From a virus: DNA of 55,616 nt. The stretch lies in IMG/VR virus record IMGVR_UViG_3300028045_000018, positions 1 through 55,616 of that record; one strand, 5' to 3'. Position numbers and translations under genes: made by a program. This document shows, one piece after another, positions 47,499-54,437 of this stretch (its first letter is position 1; the number at the start of each line of letters is the position of its first letter). The notes under the pieces were generated by a model. The model was not told the DNA's origin and did no database searches. It worked only from the letters and a program-made list of their open reading frames with translations.

Positions 47499-47522
47499 TG
47501 TGTTTATCAAATCTCTTATAAT
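47499..47522 (+). promoter_or_regulatory. Promoter, TGTG-N14-TATAAT class, leaderless
   Basis: TGTG 47499-47502, 14 nt, TATAAT 47517-47522. ATG 47529 begins 6 nt after the hexamer. Confidence 0.75.
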
Positions 47523-47528
47523 ATACAT

Positions 47529-47879
47529 ATGAATCGCTACAAAAAAACTATTCAAACGATAAGAAGTCTTCAAGAAAAAGAGACTCAAGACAAGAAGAAC
47601 CGTATCCAAGCTCGCAAGAATCGCCAACAGAAACGAATCGATTTTTCTAAGAAGATACAAAAAGCTATGGAACTATCTGACGAAGATTTAAAATTTGCAT
47701 CTGATAATAACATATCTTGGAGATTGCCAGGTTCAGTCTATGTGATTCGATATGTCACATTTCAGAAAACTTTTATCGTAATCATAGATAGTGATAGTCT
47801 TGATGTTGATTGTTTCGAAAACCCTCCCACAGAAACAAAACAAAAAAAGATTCTCAAATTAATAAAAGAAAACAGATAA
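47529..47879 (+). CDS. Basic hypothetical protein, leaderless, 116 aa
   Basis: MNRYKKTIQTIRSLQEKETQ..., a long Lys/Arg/Gln helix in the first half, then a strand-rich VYVIRYVTFQKTFIVIIDSD. I chose ATG 47529 at the predicted transcription start instead of a longer upstream frame that would overlap the previous gene and lie outside this transcript. No Shine-Dalgarno. No family is recognised. Confidence 0.6.
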   Translation: MNRYKKTIQTIRSLQEKETQDKKNRIQARKNRQQKRIDFSKKIQKAMELSDEDLKFASDNNISWRLPGSVYVIRYVTFQKTFIVIIDSDSLDVDCFENPPTETKQKKILKLIKENR

Positions 47880-47903
47880 TGTGACTTAACTTTATACTAT
47901 AAT
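47880..47903 (+). promoter_or_regulatory. Promoter, TGTG-N14-TATAAT class (upstream of tandem pair)
   Basis: TGTG 47880-47883, 14 nt, TATAAT 47898-47903. It is one of two tandem sites before the gene at 48015. Confidence 0.75.
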
Positions 47904-47952
47904 AATAGATGAAGGAAAGAAATAAAAAATAAAGAATAATTTATTGGTTATT

Positions 47953-47976
47953 TGTGACTCTGATAGACGATACAAT
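47953..47976 (+). promoter_or_regulatory. Promoter, TGTG-N14-TACAAT (downstream of tandem pair)
   Basis: TGTG 47953-47956, 14 nt, TACAAT 47971-47976, 73 nt after the first site. Confidence 0.65.
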
Positions 47977-48014
47977 TAATATAGTTGATAACCGAAACCC
48001 AAAAGGAGTTTAAA

Positions 48015-48362
48015 ATGGATAAGAAGCAAACACAAGCAAGACAAGGCGACATTTTCTTTGAAGTAGTTGACGGACCATCTGAGGCTGCACTGAAAAAGAA
48101 CCAACGGCATGAGACTCCAGTTCTCGCTCACGGAGAAGTAACTGGTCACACTCACGCCATCGCAACCCCGCATATCTCTCAGTTCCAAAGTTATGTTGAC
48201 CCAGACAATGGACATGTTTATGTCAAGTCTGCAACGCAGATGTCTGTAGATCATGACGAACATGATACTATCACAATGCCAAAAGATGAATGGATCAAGA
48301 TTTCTCGTCAACGCGAATATGATCCGCTTTCCGCTGAAAAAGAACGTCAAGTAAGAGACTAA
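48015..48362 (+). CDS. Conserved small protein with HGEVTGHTH motif, 115 aa
   Basis: QARQGDIFFEVVDG at the start, LAHGEVTGHTHAI in the middle and HDTITMPKDEWIKISRQREY near the end. I recall the pattern QGDV...aHGE.TGH.H.i from small proteins that accompany DUF6745 genes, as here. The two His suggest metal binding. A strong AAAAGGAG site and tandem promoters indicate high expression. The role is unknown. G+C-richer codons than its neighbours. Confidence 0.72.
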   Translation: MDKKQTQARQGDIFFEVVDGPSEAALKKNQRHETPVLAHGEVTGHTHAIATPHISQFQSYVDPDNGHVYVKSATQMSVDHDEHDTITMPKDEWIKISRQREYDPLSAEKERQVRD

Positions 48363-48430
48363 TACTCTTACCTAGAAGTATAACCGTTTAGCTAATTAAG
48401 CTAAAATAACCTAAGACAGGAGTAGTAAAA

Positions 48431-48829
48431 ATGACAGATGTAGCAAATGACGCAAAAGAAGTAGATCCAAAAGCCCAGGCAGATAAGATCAAAAAAATGT
48501 TAAATGGTTTAACCAAATTTGGTGAGATCATCAACTCTCATGAAGGTCAAAAAATCGCTGTACTATGTGCACGATATCAGTATCGAGGCGTTGTAGCTCA
48601 TGTTGGTGAAGACTTTATTGTCTTAGCTAATGCAAGATCAGTTGAAATTTCTGGTCCTTCTGCAAAAGCAACGCCTGAACGAGAAGACGATATTGGTGGG
48701 TTCGTAATCATCAAACATGATGCTATCGAGATCGCTTATCAGCCAACTTGGTCGCAAGCCCCTTTGTCTTTTGAAGAAGACGCGGTCTCAACTTCTAACG
48801 AAGATTCGACTGATGGTCCTGTAGCATAA
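48431..48829 (+). CDS. Hypothetical protein, Sm-like barrel pattern, 132 aa
   Basis: The middle GQKIAVLCARYQYRGVVAHV is followed by EDFIVLANARSVEI, a strand arrangement like small beta-barrels of the Sm/SH3 type, and then FVIIKHDAIEIAYQPTW. An acidic tail follows. It is between the HGEVTGHTH protein and the DUF6745 gene, probably one operon. The assignment is by pattern only. Confidence 0.6.
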   Translation: MTDVANDAKEVDPKAQADKIKKMLNGLTKFGEIINSHEGQKIAVLCARYQYRGVVAHVGEDFIVLANARSVEISGPSAKATPEREDDIGGFVIIKHDAIEIAYQPTWSQAPLSFEEDAVSTSNEDSTDGPVA

Positions 48830-48860
48830 TTATCGCAACAACTAAACAGAAGAGGTAATT

Positions 48861-49487
48861 ATGAGTGATACTAGACAAAAGTTTGAGAAATGGCAAAGTA
48901 GAATTAGGGGCATTCGTAGGCTCTATCCATTTGGACCTTTGGAACTCAAGAAAGACATTCTTGGGAGACTCCATTGTGACGATGGTCCAGCATACATCTC
49001 TCCGTTACGTTGTACTTGGTATCAGGAAGGCAGAAAGCATGGTTTAGATGTTGATGCTTTTGGTTCAACATGTTTTTACTATGAAAACATTCTTGTTCCT
49101 CCTCGTTATATTAATGACCCTGATTCATTAACATTCGAGGAAGTGATGAACCATGACAATACTGAGATCCGTTATGTCGGAATGCAAGTATATGGTTATG
49201 ATCGAATGAGAAAAGAGAATCGATTTAGAGTCATTGATGCTGATGTAGCGGCAGATGGAACTGAACGAGAGCTTCTACAGTGCGATGGAATCTTCAAGGA
49301 GCAGGCTCAGACAGACGCTCCTGAGCCTATTGCTCTTGTTAAAGTTTCTAACTCTACTCCAAATGAAGATGGGACTTTTAAGCCGTATTATCTAAAAGTT
49401 CCGCCAGATGTAACAACGTGTCAAGAAGCTGTTGCTTGGACGTTTGGCAAGACAGCAGATGATTACGCACCAGGACAGGAAACCTGA
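48861..49487 (+). CDS. DUF6745-like protein, 208 aa
   Basis: RLHCDDGPAYIS near residue 37, WYQEGRKHG, a central EVMNHDNTEIRYVGMQVYGY, and the C-terminal EAVAWTFGKTADDYAPGQET match the DUF6745 pattern I remember (LH...GPA, NaEvRR...yG.er, eAvAWtFG...Y.P..ET). The function is unknown. It is last in its operon: a strong terminator follows 19 nt later. TGA is followed directly by TAG. Confidence 0.72.
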   Translation: MSDTRQKFEKWQSRIRGIRRLYPFGPLELKKDILGRLHCDDGPAYISPLRCTWYQEGRKHGLDVDAFGSTCFYYENILVPPRYINDPDSLTFEEVMNHDNTEIRYVGMQVYGYDRMRKENRFRVIDADVAADGTERELLQCDGIFKEQAQTDAPEPIALVKVSNSTPNEDGTFKPYYLKVPPDVTTCQEAVAWTFGKTADDYAPGQET

Positions 49488-49506
49488 TAGTCATGGTTAA
49501 CCCGTT

Positions 49507-49545
49507 AAAAAAGTAGGGTATGTTTACTCATATCCTACTTTTTTT
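49507..49545 (+). terminator. Rho-independent terminator
   Basis: AAAAAAGTAGGGTATG, 6-nt loop, CATATCCTACTTTTTTT: a 16-bp stem with one G-T and a run of seven T. It ends the 48015-49487 operon. Confidence 0.92.
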
Positions 49546-49566
49546 AAAACTTAAAAGGAATAAAAG

Positions 49567-49746
49567 ATGAGTGAAATGAAATTTGATGTTAAAGTTTATG
49601 ATGAATCCGACGAATTGGTTGGAAAATATGTTTTTGAAGATGAAAAGTATGACATACTTTCAGCAGATGGAGCAATGGATCTTGCTAAAAGTGCTGCTGC
49701 ATGGGTAACTCCTGAAAAAGGAAGGTCTACAGTCGAAAGTAAATAG
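49567..49746 (+). CDS. Small acidic protein, 59 aa
   Basis: MSEMKFDVKVYDESDELVG..., a beta-alpha pattern with DGAMDLAKSAAAWV. TTAAAAGGAATAAAAG precedes the ATG. The stop is TAG, and readthrough would reach TAA after eight codons. No family is recognised. Confidence 0.6.
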   Translation: MSEMKFDVKVYDESDELVGKYVFEDEKYDILSADGAMDLAKSAAAWVTPEKGRSTVESK

Positions 49747-49750
49747 AAAA

Positions 49751-50083
49751 ATGGCAAAAAAGGAAAATAATATTGACAAAGAGTATTACGGACCATATAT
49801 AGTAGTACAAGAGATAACGAATAGACACTCTAAAAGATGCAATCTTTGTGGAGAGAAGCCAAAAGACATTAGAATATTGGTGAAGTCTGAAGACATATTC
49901 GAACATGGTAAAGTAGATTGTTATTGTCTCCATCATGGTATTCAATTCTTGCATCTTCAAATAGATTCTCTTAAGTCGATATTAGGTCAGATAGAGGAAA
50001 AAGAACCTATTCCCCTTGAGGTGAAAGAAGATACGTTTTGCGATTTTATTAAGTTTCGACCCACCGAAACAAAAACAATTTAA
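49751..50083 (+). CDS. Zinc-finger-like hypothetical protein, 110 aa
   Basis: CNLCGEKPKDIR and CYCLHHGIQFLHLQ provide Cys/His ligands for one zinc. The rest is unassigned. It starts 4 nt after the previous stop. Confidence 0.6.
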   Translation: MAKKENNIDKEYYGPYIVVQEITNRHSKRCNLCGEKPKDIRILVKSEDIFEHGKVDCYCLHHGIQFLHLQIDSLKSILGQIEEKEPIPLEVKEDTFCDFIKFRPTETKTI

Positions 50084-50096
50084 TTTTTAATTAAGT

Positions 50097-50119
50097 TGTG
50101 ATATATTATATGTTATAAT
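50097..50119 (+). promoter_or_regulatory. Promoter, TGTG-N13-TATAAT class
   Basis: TGTG 50097-50100, 13 nt, TATAAT 50114-50119 with TGT ahead of it. It drives the suppressor tRNA and the genes behind it. Confidence 0.8.
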
Positions 50120-50145
50120 GCATCAGATCAATAAAATAGATATTT

Positions 50146-50161
50146 AAGACCGAAAGGTCTT
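50146..50161 (+). other. GAAA-tetraloop hairpin before the suppressor tRNA
   Basis: AAGACC-GAAA-GGTCTT, a perfect 6-bp stem with a GNRA loop ending 6 nt before the tRNA. It is likely a 5' transcript cap or processing signal. Confidence 0.6.
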
Positions 50162-50167
50162 TGTTCT

Positions 50168-50240
50168 GCGTCCGTAGTTGAGGGATTTAACGGCAAATTC
50201 TAAATTTGTGACTACGTGGGTTTGAATCCCACCGGACGCG
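50168..50240 (+). tRNA. tRNA-Sup(CUA), amber suppressor
   Basis: Acceptor GCGTCCG/CGGACGC (7 pairs), D-stem GTTG/TAAC, anticodon stem GCAAA/TTTGT with loop TTCTAAA (anticodon CUA at 50200-50202), T-arm GTGGG-TTTGAAT-CCCAC, discriminator G. It reads UAG. G73 is compatible with Gln (also Ser, Asp, Asn), so the inserted amino acid is uncertain. The T-loop has T in place of the usual C56. Confidence 0.9.
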
Positions 50241-50245
50241 ATTCG

Positions 50246-50545
50246 ATGAATTGGAAACAGCATAAAGAAGATTTGCTCAAAGGTAAAGACGTAAGTTTTT
50301 GTCCTAAAGGCAATTCGATGAAGCCGAAAATTAATAGCGGAGACAAGATAACCATTTCTCCTACAGACGATATTAAAAAGGGAGATATAGTTTTTTGTAA
50401 GGTTAAAGGAAGTTTTTACGTCCATCTTGTTAAAGCCGTACAAGGCGATAAGTTCTTGATAGGTAACAACAAAGGTAGAACAAACGGATGGACTAACAAA
50501 AAAAAAGTATTTGGAAAAGTAATTAAAATTGAGAGCAAGAAATAA
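50246..50545 (+). CDS. S24/S26 peptidase-like protein, 99 aa
   Basis: FCPKGNSMKPKINSGDKITI is the GxSMxP...GD motif of LexA/signal-peptidase (S24/S26) folds, with the Ser as nucleophile candidate. GDIVFCKVKGSFYVHLVKAV carries a Lys in roughly the dyad position, and NKGRTNGW follows. It is short, with no membrane anchor or DNA-binding domain, so the substrate is unknown. The ATG is 5 nt after the suppressor tRNA with no clear ribosome site. Confidence 0.7.
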   Translation: MNWKQHKEDLLKGKDVSFCPKGNSMKPKINSGDKITISPTDDIKKGDIVFCKVKGSFYVHLVKAVQGDKFLIGNNKGRTNGWTNKKKVFGKVIKIESKK

Positions 50546-50575
50546 ATTGCCGATATTATACTTAGGAGAATAACA

Positions 50576-50935
50576 ATGAGACCATTCCAATAGACTAAAG
50601 AAGAATACGGATAGGACCAACATTTCTATGTCTACATCTTAGTAAGACATGACCTTTCTATAGCACAGCAATCCGTTCAGAGCGTCCACGCTGCGATCTG
50701 TGCGACTCAATCATTCATACAGCCTCAGAGACATCCTTCGGTCATTATATGCTCTGTAGAGGACGAGAGAGCCTTACAGAGAGCTATATTTAAGATCGAG
50801 CAGTCTGGGATCAAGTATAAAGAATTCCTAGAACCAGATATAGGGAATCAATTGACAGCCGTTGCTACGGAACCTGTATATGGAGACAGAAGGAAAGTCT
50901 TTAAAAAGTTCAAGCTTATGGGAGGTGTATCATGA
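50576..50935 (+). CDS. Pth2-like peptidyl-tRNA hydrolase domain protein with two in-frame TAG codons
   Basis: From ATG 50576 (AGGAG site 8 nt upstream) the frame reads MRPFQ, TAG (50591-50593), TKEEYG, TAG (50612-50614), DQHFYVYILVRHDLS and continues open to TGA 50935, 120 codons in all. The body matches the Pth2 fold: a YVYILVRHDLS strand, then SVQSVHAAI and VICSVEDERALQRAI, ending EPVYGDRRKVFKKFKLM. Pth2 enzymes free tRNA from peptidyl-tRNA, though phage relatives may lack activity. The gene needs amber suppression, and a CUA tRNA lies 336 nt upstream. The alternative is a pseudogene, which the intact ribosome site and body argue against. Confidence 0.75.
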
Positions 50936-50984
50936 TTTAATTACACTTTTTTCATAATCATTAATTTAACAAGAAAGGACAAAA

Positions 50985-51404
50985 ATGAGTTATATAGAAA
51001 ATTTAAAAAAAACAAAAAAAGAAATGTTACAAATGGAAAAAGTCTTAGAATTGTATCCAGATATTGAAGAACATACAGATAGATGGAGTAACAAAAGAAT
51101 TTCTTCTTCATCTATTAATTCTGAGACAGATCAAGTTTTTATCAATCACAATTGTGGATGTTGTGACGATTCTCCATTACAAGTCTGGCCGTATAAAAAT
51201 GTTAATGGTATTGAAGTTTTTAGTAATCCTGCCTGTTTTATAATTGGAGAAAAAATTCCATTTTATTCAGGGATAGGAGAAAGACCATACGATAATTGGC
51301 AAGAAAAACTTCGCAAAGAGAACATCACAGAAACTGTTATTAATAAAATACAAATATTCTTTAACGACAACAAACCACAACATATAGAATATGTTGATGA
51401 TTAA
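50985..51404 (+). CDS. Hypothetical protein, 139 aa
   Basis: MSYIENLKKTKKEMLQMEKV (helix), then NHNCGCCDDSPLQVWPYKNV with a CGCCDD cluster that may bind metal, and KIPFYSGIGERPYDNWQEKL. AAGAAAGGAC precedes the ATG. No family is recognised. Confidence 0.6.
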   Translation: MSYIENLKKTKKEMLQMEKVLELYPDIEEHTDRWSNKRISSSSINSETDQVFINHNCGCCDDSPLQVWPYKNVNGIEVFSNPACFIIGEKIPFYSGIGERPYDNWQEKLRKENITETVINKIQIFFNDNKPQHIEYVDD

Positions 51405-51415
51405 GGAGAAACAAA

Positions 51416-51952
51416 ATGACTACAATGACAGAAACTAAAGTTTATCAATCAAAATGGGGATATCATCCCTGCGATCTTGAGACGTACAAGAAGCTTAGAA
51501 AGCTCAATCAATGGTTCATGAAAGCTCAGAGAGAGGCGGCTGAGTGGAATCGTTGGGCGCGAAAAGACAAACAGAACAGAGTTATAAGAAAGTTCATTAG
51601 AAATGATCAAGGACAGAAGATAGGATGCGAGATAGTTGGTCCTAAACCAGAACCTGTTATAGACTCTCCTTTTTGCAAAATTGATTTAAATGATGAAAGT
51701 TGTTGGAGACGATTTGATTGGACAAGAACTCCTCAAACCTATTGGCTAAGAAAACATAAATTAGATGGAAACACAAGAATTAGAGAAGAATATTGCTTCT
51801 ATTTAACGAACTTGTTTGTCAATTCTTTTGGTGTAGACATAGACTATAATAACGCCAAAAGACCTGTAACTGAGGATGCTGTGACTCCTTTGAGGAACTC
51901 GGTTAAAGAGATTAACAATTTGTACGAGAAAGTTTTTAATCTGAACAGCTAA
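51416..51952 (+). CDS. Conserved phage protein, KWGYHPCDLE motif, 178 aa
   Basis: VYQSKWGYHPCDLETYKKLR followed by a charged helix rich in Arg/Trp (EWNRWARKDKQNR). The pattern SKWGfHP.d...y.kLk..n recurs, from memory, in many large phages without a known function. The C-terminal half (DWTRTPQTYWLRKHKLDGN) is also basic. Nucleic-acid binding is possible. AAGGAG lies 9-14 nt upstream of the ATG. Confidence 0.65.
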   Translation: MTTMTETKVYQSKWGYHPCDLETYKKLRKLNQWFMKAQREAAEWNRWARKDKQNRVIRKFIRNDQGQKIGCEIVGPKPEPVIDSPFCKIDLNDESCWRRFDWTRTPQTYWLRKHKLDGNTRIREEYCFYLTNLFVNSFGVDIDYNNAKRPVTEDAVTPLRNSVKEINNLYEKVFNLNS

Positions 51953-52011
51953 AGGATTCTATATGTAATTGTCGAATATAATACTGATAAATCGTTCGAA
52001 TCTCATAAAGG

Positions 52012-52045
52012 AAAGAGTATAATATTGTTTATTATGCTCTTTTTC
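52012..52045 (+). terminator. Rho-independent terminator
   Basis: AAAGAGTATAATA (52012-52024), 5-nt loop, TATTATGCTCTTT (52030-52042), then TTC and further Ts. 13-bp stem with one T-G. It ends the operon 8 nt before the next promoter. Confidence 0.85.
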
Positions 52046-52052
52046 TTTGCAA

Positions 52053-52075
52053 AGTGAATAAGAATATGTTATAAT
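52053..52075 (+). promoter_or_regulatory. Promoter, AGTG-N13-TATAAT variant, leaderless
   Basis: AGTG 52053-52056, 13 nt, TATAAT 52070-52075 with TGT ahead of it. ATG 52083 begins 7 nt after the hexamer. Confidence 0.75.
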
Positions 52076-52082
52076 TAAAGTT

Positions 52083-52718
52083 ATGAACCCTAGAATTACA
52101 AAAATATTAAAAAAGAGAATTAAAGATTTAGACAAACAGATCGAGAAAGGGACGCTTAAAACTTATCCTATCGAAGGACTAAAAGATCGCATGCATGCTC
52201 TCAGCGAAAAGCGTAAACATTTCCCTCATAATCTTTTTTGGTGGCTCAGTAAATGTAAAAGGAAAATCGGTGATAGTTATTACTATTGCAAGTGTTTCAT
52301 CTTCCATCGTTATAATGTAGTAAAAGCAAAGACTCTACCTCCAACATGGGTAGACAGAGATCTTCTCTTGCTCCATGCCAGTTTTGCTATCTTCTGTGAT
52401 GTCATAGAAGGAGAGAAGTTGTTAGAGAACGTTGGTTGGGATCATACCGATCAAATAGAAAAGATGAAAAAAGAAGATTGGGAAGACGAACAATCTCAAG
52501 CAGACAATATCAAAGCACTTCAAGAGAAACATGAACATGATCAAAAATTAGAGAAAGAATTAAAGTATCTTTATAGCTGGTGGAAGGTCGTTCGACCTGA
52601 GAGACAGAAAGAAGAACTGAACAATCACTGGAGTTTTGATGCAGAAGAAAAATACTACCAAGAAGATACAAATCATTTGATAAGACTGATGAAGATTAGA
52701 GGAACTTTGTGGACATGA
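52083..52718 (+). CDS. Conserved large-phage protein, leaderless, 211 aa
   Basis: Helical start (MNPRITKILKKRIKDLDKQI), then WVDRDLLLLHASFAIFCDVI and a C-terminal KELKYLYSWWKVVRPERQKE. I recall the pattern RD..LLHA.F..l.d..E...(YxWW..xRP) from hypothetical proteins of large phages. The start codon is at the expected +1 of its promoter, with no ribosome site. The TGA overlaps the next ATG. The function is unknown. Confidence 0.68.
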   Translation: MNPRITKILKKRIKDLDKQIEKGTLKTYPIEGLKDRMHALSEKRKHFPHNLFWWLSKCKRKIGDSYYYCKCFIFHRYNVVKAKTLPPTWVDRDLLLLHASFAIFCDVIEGEKLLENVGWDHTDQIEKMKKEDWEDEQSQADNIKALQEKHEHDQKLEKELKYLYSWWKVVRPERQKEELNNHWSFDAEEKYYQEDTNHLIRLMKIRGTLWT

Positions 52719-52900
52719 ACATGTTGTTTAGAACAGTTAATATTAGAGATCTTGAAACTGGACAAAGAATGACGTTAGAGAAATTCAAAGTTTCACTTTC
52801 GGCTACAAGATTTGCTAAAAGTCTTTCTTGGAGTTCTAAATTTTATTGGTCTTGGGGTTGGAGTCAGATGAATGAAGTATCCTTAAAGTGGTGGGACTGA
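52715..52900 (+). CDS. Trp/Ser-rich small protein, 61 aa
   Basis: MNMLFRTVNIRDLETG..., ending in a Trp/Ser alternation (SLSWSSKFYWSWGWSQ) like that of the protein at 3622, 49 kb away. ATG 52715 overlaps the preceding stop (ATGA). A GTG at 52709 is an alternative start. No family is recognised. Confidence 0.55.
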   Translation: MNMLFRTVNIRDLETGQRMTLEKFKVSLSATRFAKSLSWSSKFYWSWGWSQMNEVSLKWWD

Positions 52901-52904
52901 TTTG

Positions 52905-53792
52905 TTAAATTTGTCCTAGCTCTCTAGCGTATTGGAGCATAGCTTTTTGATTTTCTTCCATTCTAGTTCTTACTCCCCCGAGTCCTCTTTGTTTAGCACT
53001 TCTATAGCCTCGATGATTCAAGTATTCTTTAGCAGCAGCAGCCCAATTGTTAGCGTTCATTAACTTAACAGTCATAGGAGTAGCTCTAGTTCCGATATCT
53101 CCTCTGTAAACTCCGTCTAGTATGGCATCTTGTAGGTATGGTGGCAATGAATCAAAATGTCTTGGGTTTTTGAATAACTGTTTAGCTCTATTAGAGTGTT
53201 CATCTATATCATGTTTCAACAATTGTTCTATTTGTGGATCTGTTAGTTGTTGTCTTCCATTAAGGACTGCAACAAAATTTACTGTGTTTCCGAAGAGTTT
53301 TGAGAAAATTCTTCTTGAGACTGCTGTTTGTTGTGCTTTCGTTTTGCCGTTATTGGGGTTAAGCATGGCATGTCCGACGCCTATATCTATTTCCCCTTTA
53401 TTGCCTATTTTATTTGCCTTATTAACAAAGCCTTCATTATCAATTAACTTTTGACGCAATCGATCAAAGGTTGTAGGTTCTTTTTGTATGGGTGCTTGTT
53501 CTGTCACTTCTTGTTGAGGTTGGTTATTGATGTTGTTTTGGACTTGTTGGATGATTTGTTCTGGCACATCTTGTTGTTGAGCTTCTTCTAGGGCTTGTTG
53601 TTTTAAAGCTATTGTGTCTCCGTTATTGTTTTTTAGGCGATTGAAGATATCTGTTTGGGTCCATCCTAGATAGCCTAGTAACGGAGCTAAGACCATTATT
53701 TCTCCGATAACGAAATTGCTTAAGAATCCTGCTTCTTTCATAATTGTTTCGTCCAAATAGTATTTAATTTTTGACTGTTTATACCAATTCAT
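52905..53792 (-). CDS. GH24-type endolysin with N-terminal hydrophobic segment, 295 aa
   Basis: The catalytic domain (about 108-295) has LIDNEGF (Glu120), then EIDIGVGHAML (the TiGiGH-like motif), and further on LLKHDIDEHSNRAKQ and GLGGVRTRMEENQKAMLQYA, the lysozyme (muramidase) pattern of T4/P1-type enzymes cutting peptidoglycan. A hydrophobic stretch at ~23-43 (FLSNFVIGEIMVLAPLLGYL) may be a signal-anchor, followed by a Gln-rich linker. The N-terminus MNWYKQS is shared with other proteins here. It is divergent from the spanin candidate. Confidence 0.82.
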   Translation of the reverse strand: MNWYKQSKIKYYLDETIMKEAGFLSNFVIGEIMVLAPLLGYLGWTQTDIFNRLKNNNGDTIALKQQALEEAQQQDVPEQIIQQVQNNINNQPQQEVTEQAPIQKEPTTFDRLRQKLIDNEGFVNKANKIGNKGEIDIGVGHAMLNPNNGKTKAQQTAVSRRIFSKLFGNTVNFVAVLNGRQQLTDPQIEQLLKHDIDEHSNRAKQLFKNPRHFDSLPPYLQDAILDGVYRGDIGTRATPMTVKLMNANNWAAAAKEYLNHRGYRSAKQRGLGGVRTRMEENQKAMLQYARELGQI

Positions 53793-53837
53793 AATGTCGA
53801 TACTATATTCGGTACAAAATGGAGATTACCTTTAATA

Positions 53838-54437
53838 ATGAAAAATATATTACTAACATTGATAATAGCTTTAGTTTTTTGTTCTGGATGTTACGAATGC
53901 TTCTATTTTAATGACAAGCCAGACGATTCTATAACGGCTCCAAAAGCTCCTCAGACGGCAGGAGATGTAGGTGAGCCGATTTTTGAAGATCCGATAACTC
54001 TTGAGGATCTTGTGGTAGAGAATCGAGTTAAAACAGAGGTTATTGCTCAGAGGGACGAAGAAATAGATGTTCTTGAGAGGATAGTAATGCAGAAGCAAAA
54101 AGCTATCGAAAACATCGTTGCTGAGAGCAATAAAATAAAAGATGATGTTGATGCCATAAAATCTATAATAAAGACCGCAGGACCGACTACAAAGCCTTCT
54201 ATAGAGCCTCATTTACAAGATATCGGCGACAGTTCTAACAAAATAAGCGATTTAGTCGCTGATCCTATTGAACCAGAGATTGGACCTATGGATATTGATG
54301 ATATTGGTCCTATAGATGTTCCTTTAGTTCAAAGTCCATATATTAATATTTGGAAAAGTCCGAAATTTTGGTTAGGTTTAATATTTGGTCTTTTGGGACT
54401 AGGTTTAGTCGTTAAATTTATGTTTTTCAAAAATTAA
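53838..54437 (+). CDS. Candidate u-spanin (outer-membrane lipoprotein with C-terminal TM), 199 aa
   Basis: An N-terminal signal with lipobox VFCSGC (Cys18), a Pro-rich linker, a predicted coiled coil (KTEVIAQRDEEIDVLERIVM, ~65-115), and a C-terminal helix FWLGLIFGLLGLGLVVKFMF (~177-196). A lipoprotein end plus an inner-membrane end on one chain is the layout of unimolecular spanins such as T1 gp11, which join the two membranes in the last step of Gram-negative lysis. It starts 45 nt from the divergent endolysin gene. Another membrane-spanning lipoprotein role is possible. Confidence 0.7.
   Translation: MKNILLTLIIALVFCSGCYECFYFNDKPDDSITAPKAPQTAGDVGEPIFEDPITLEDLVVENRVKTEVIAQRDEEIDVLERIVMQKQKAIENIVAESNKIKDDVDAIKSIIKTAGPTTKPSIEPHLQDIGDSSNKISDLVADPIEPEIGPMDIDDIGPIDVPLVQSPYINIWKSPKFWLGLIFGLLGLGLVVKFMFFKN

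Noticed and set aside
11095-50935. Genome-wide reassignment of TAG to an amino acid
   Set aside because: About fifteen genes in the window end in TAG, and for several (for example 11364 and 26050) readthrough would run into overlapping, non-coding-like frames. Local suppression is the better reading.
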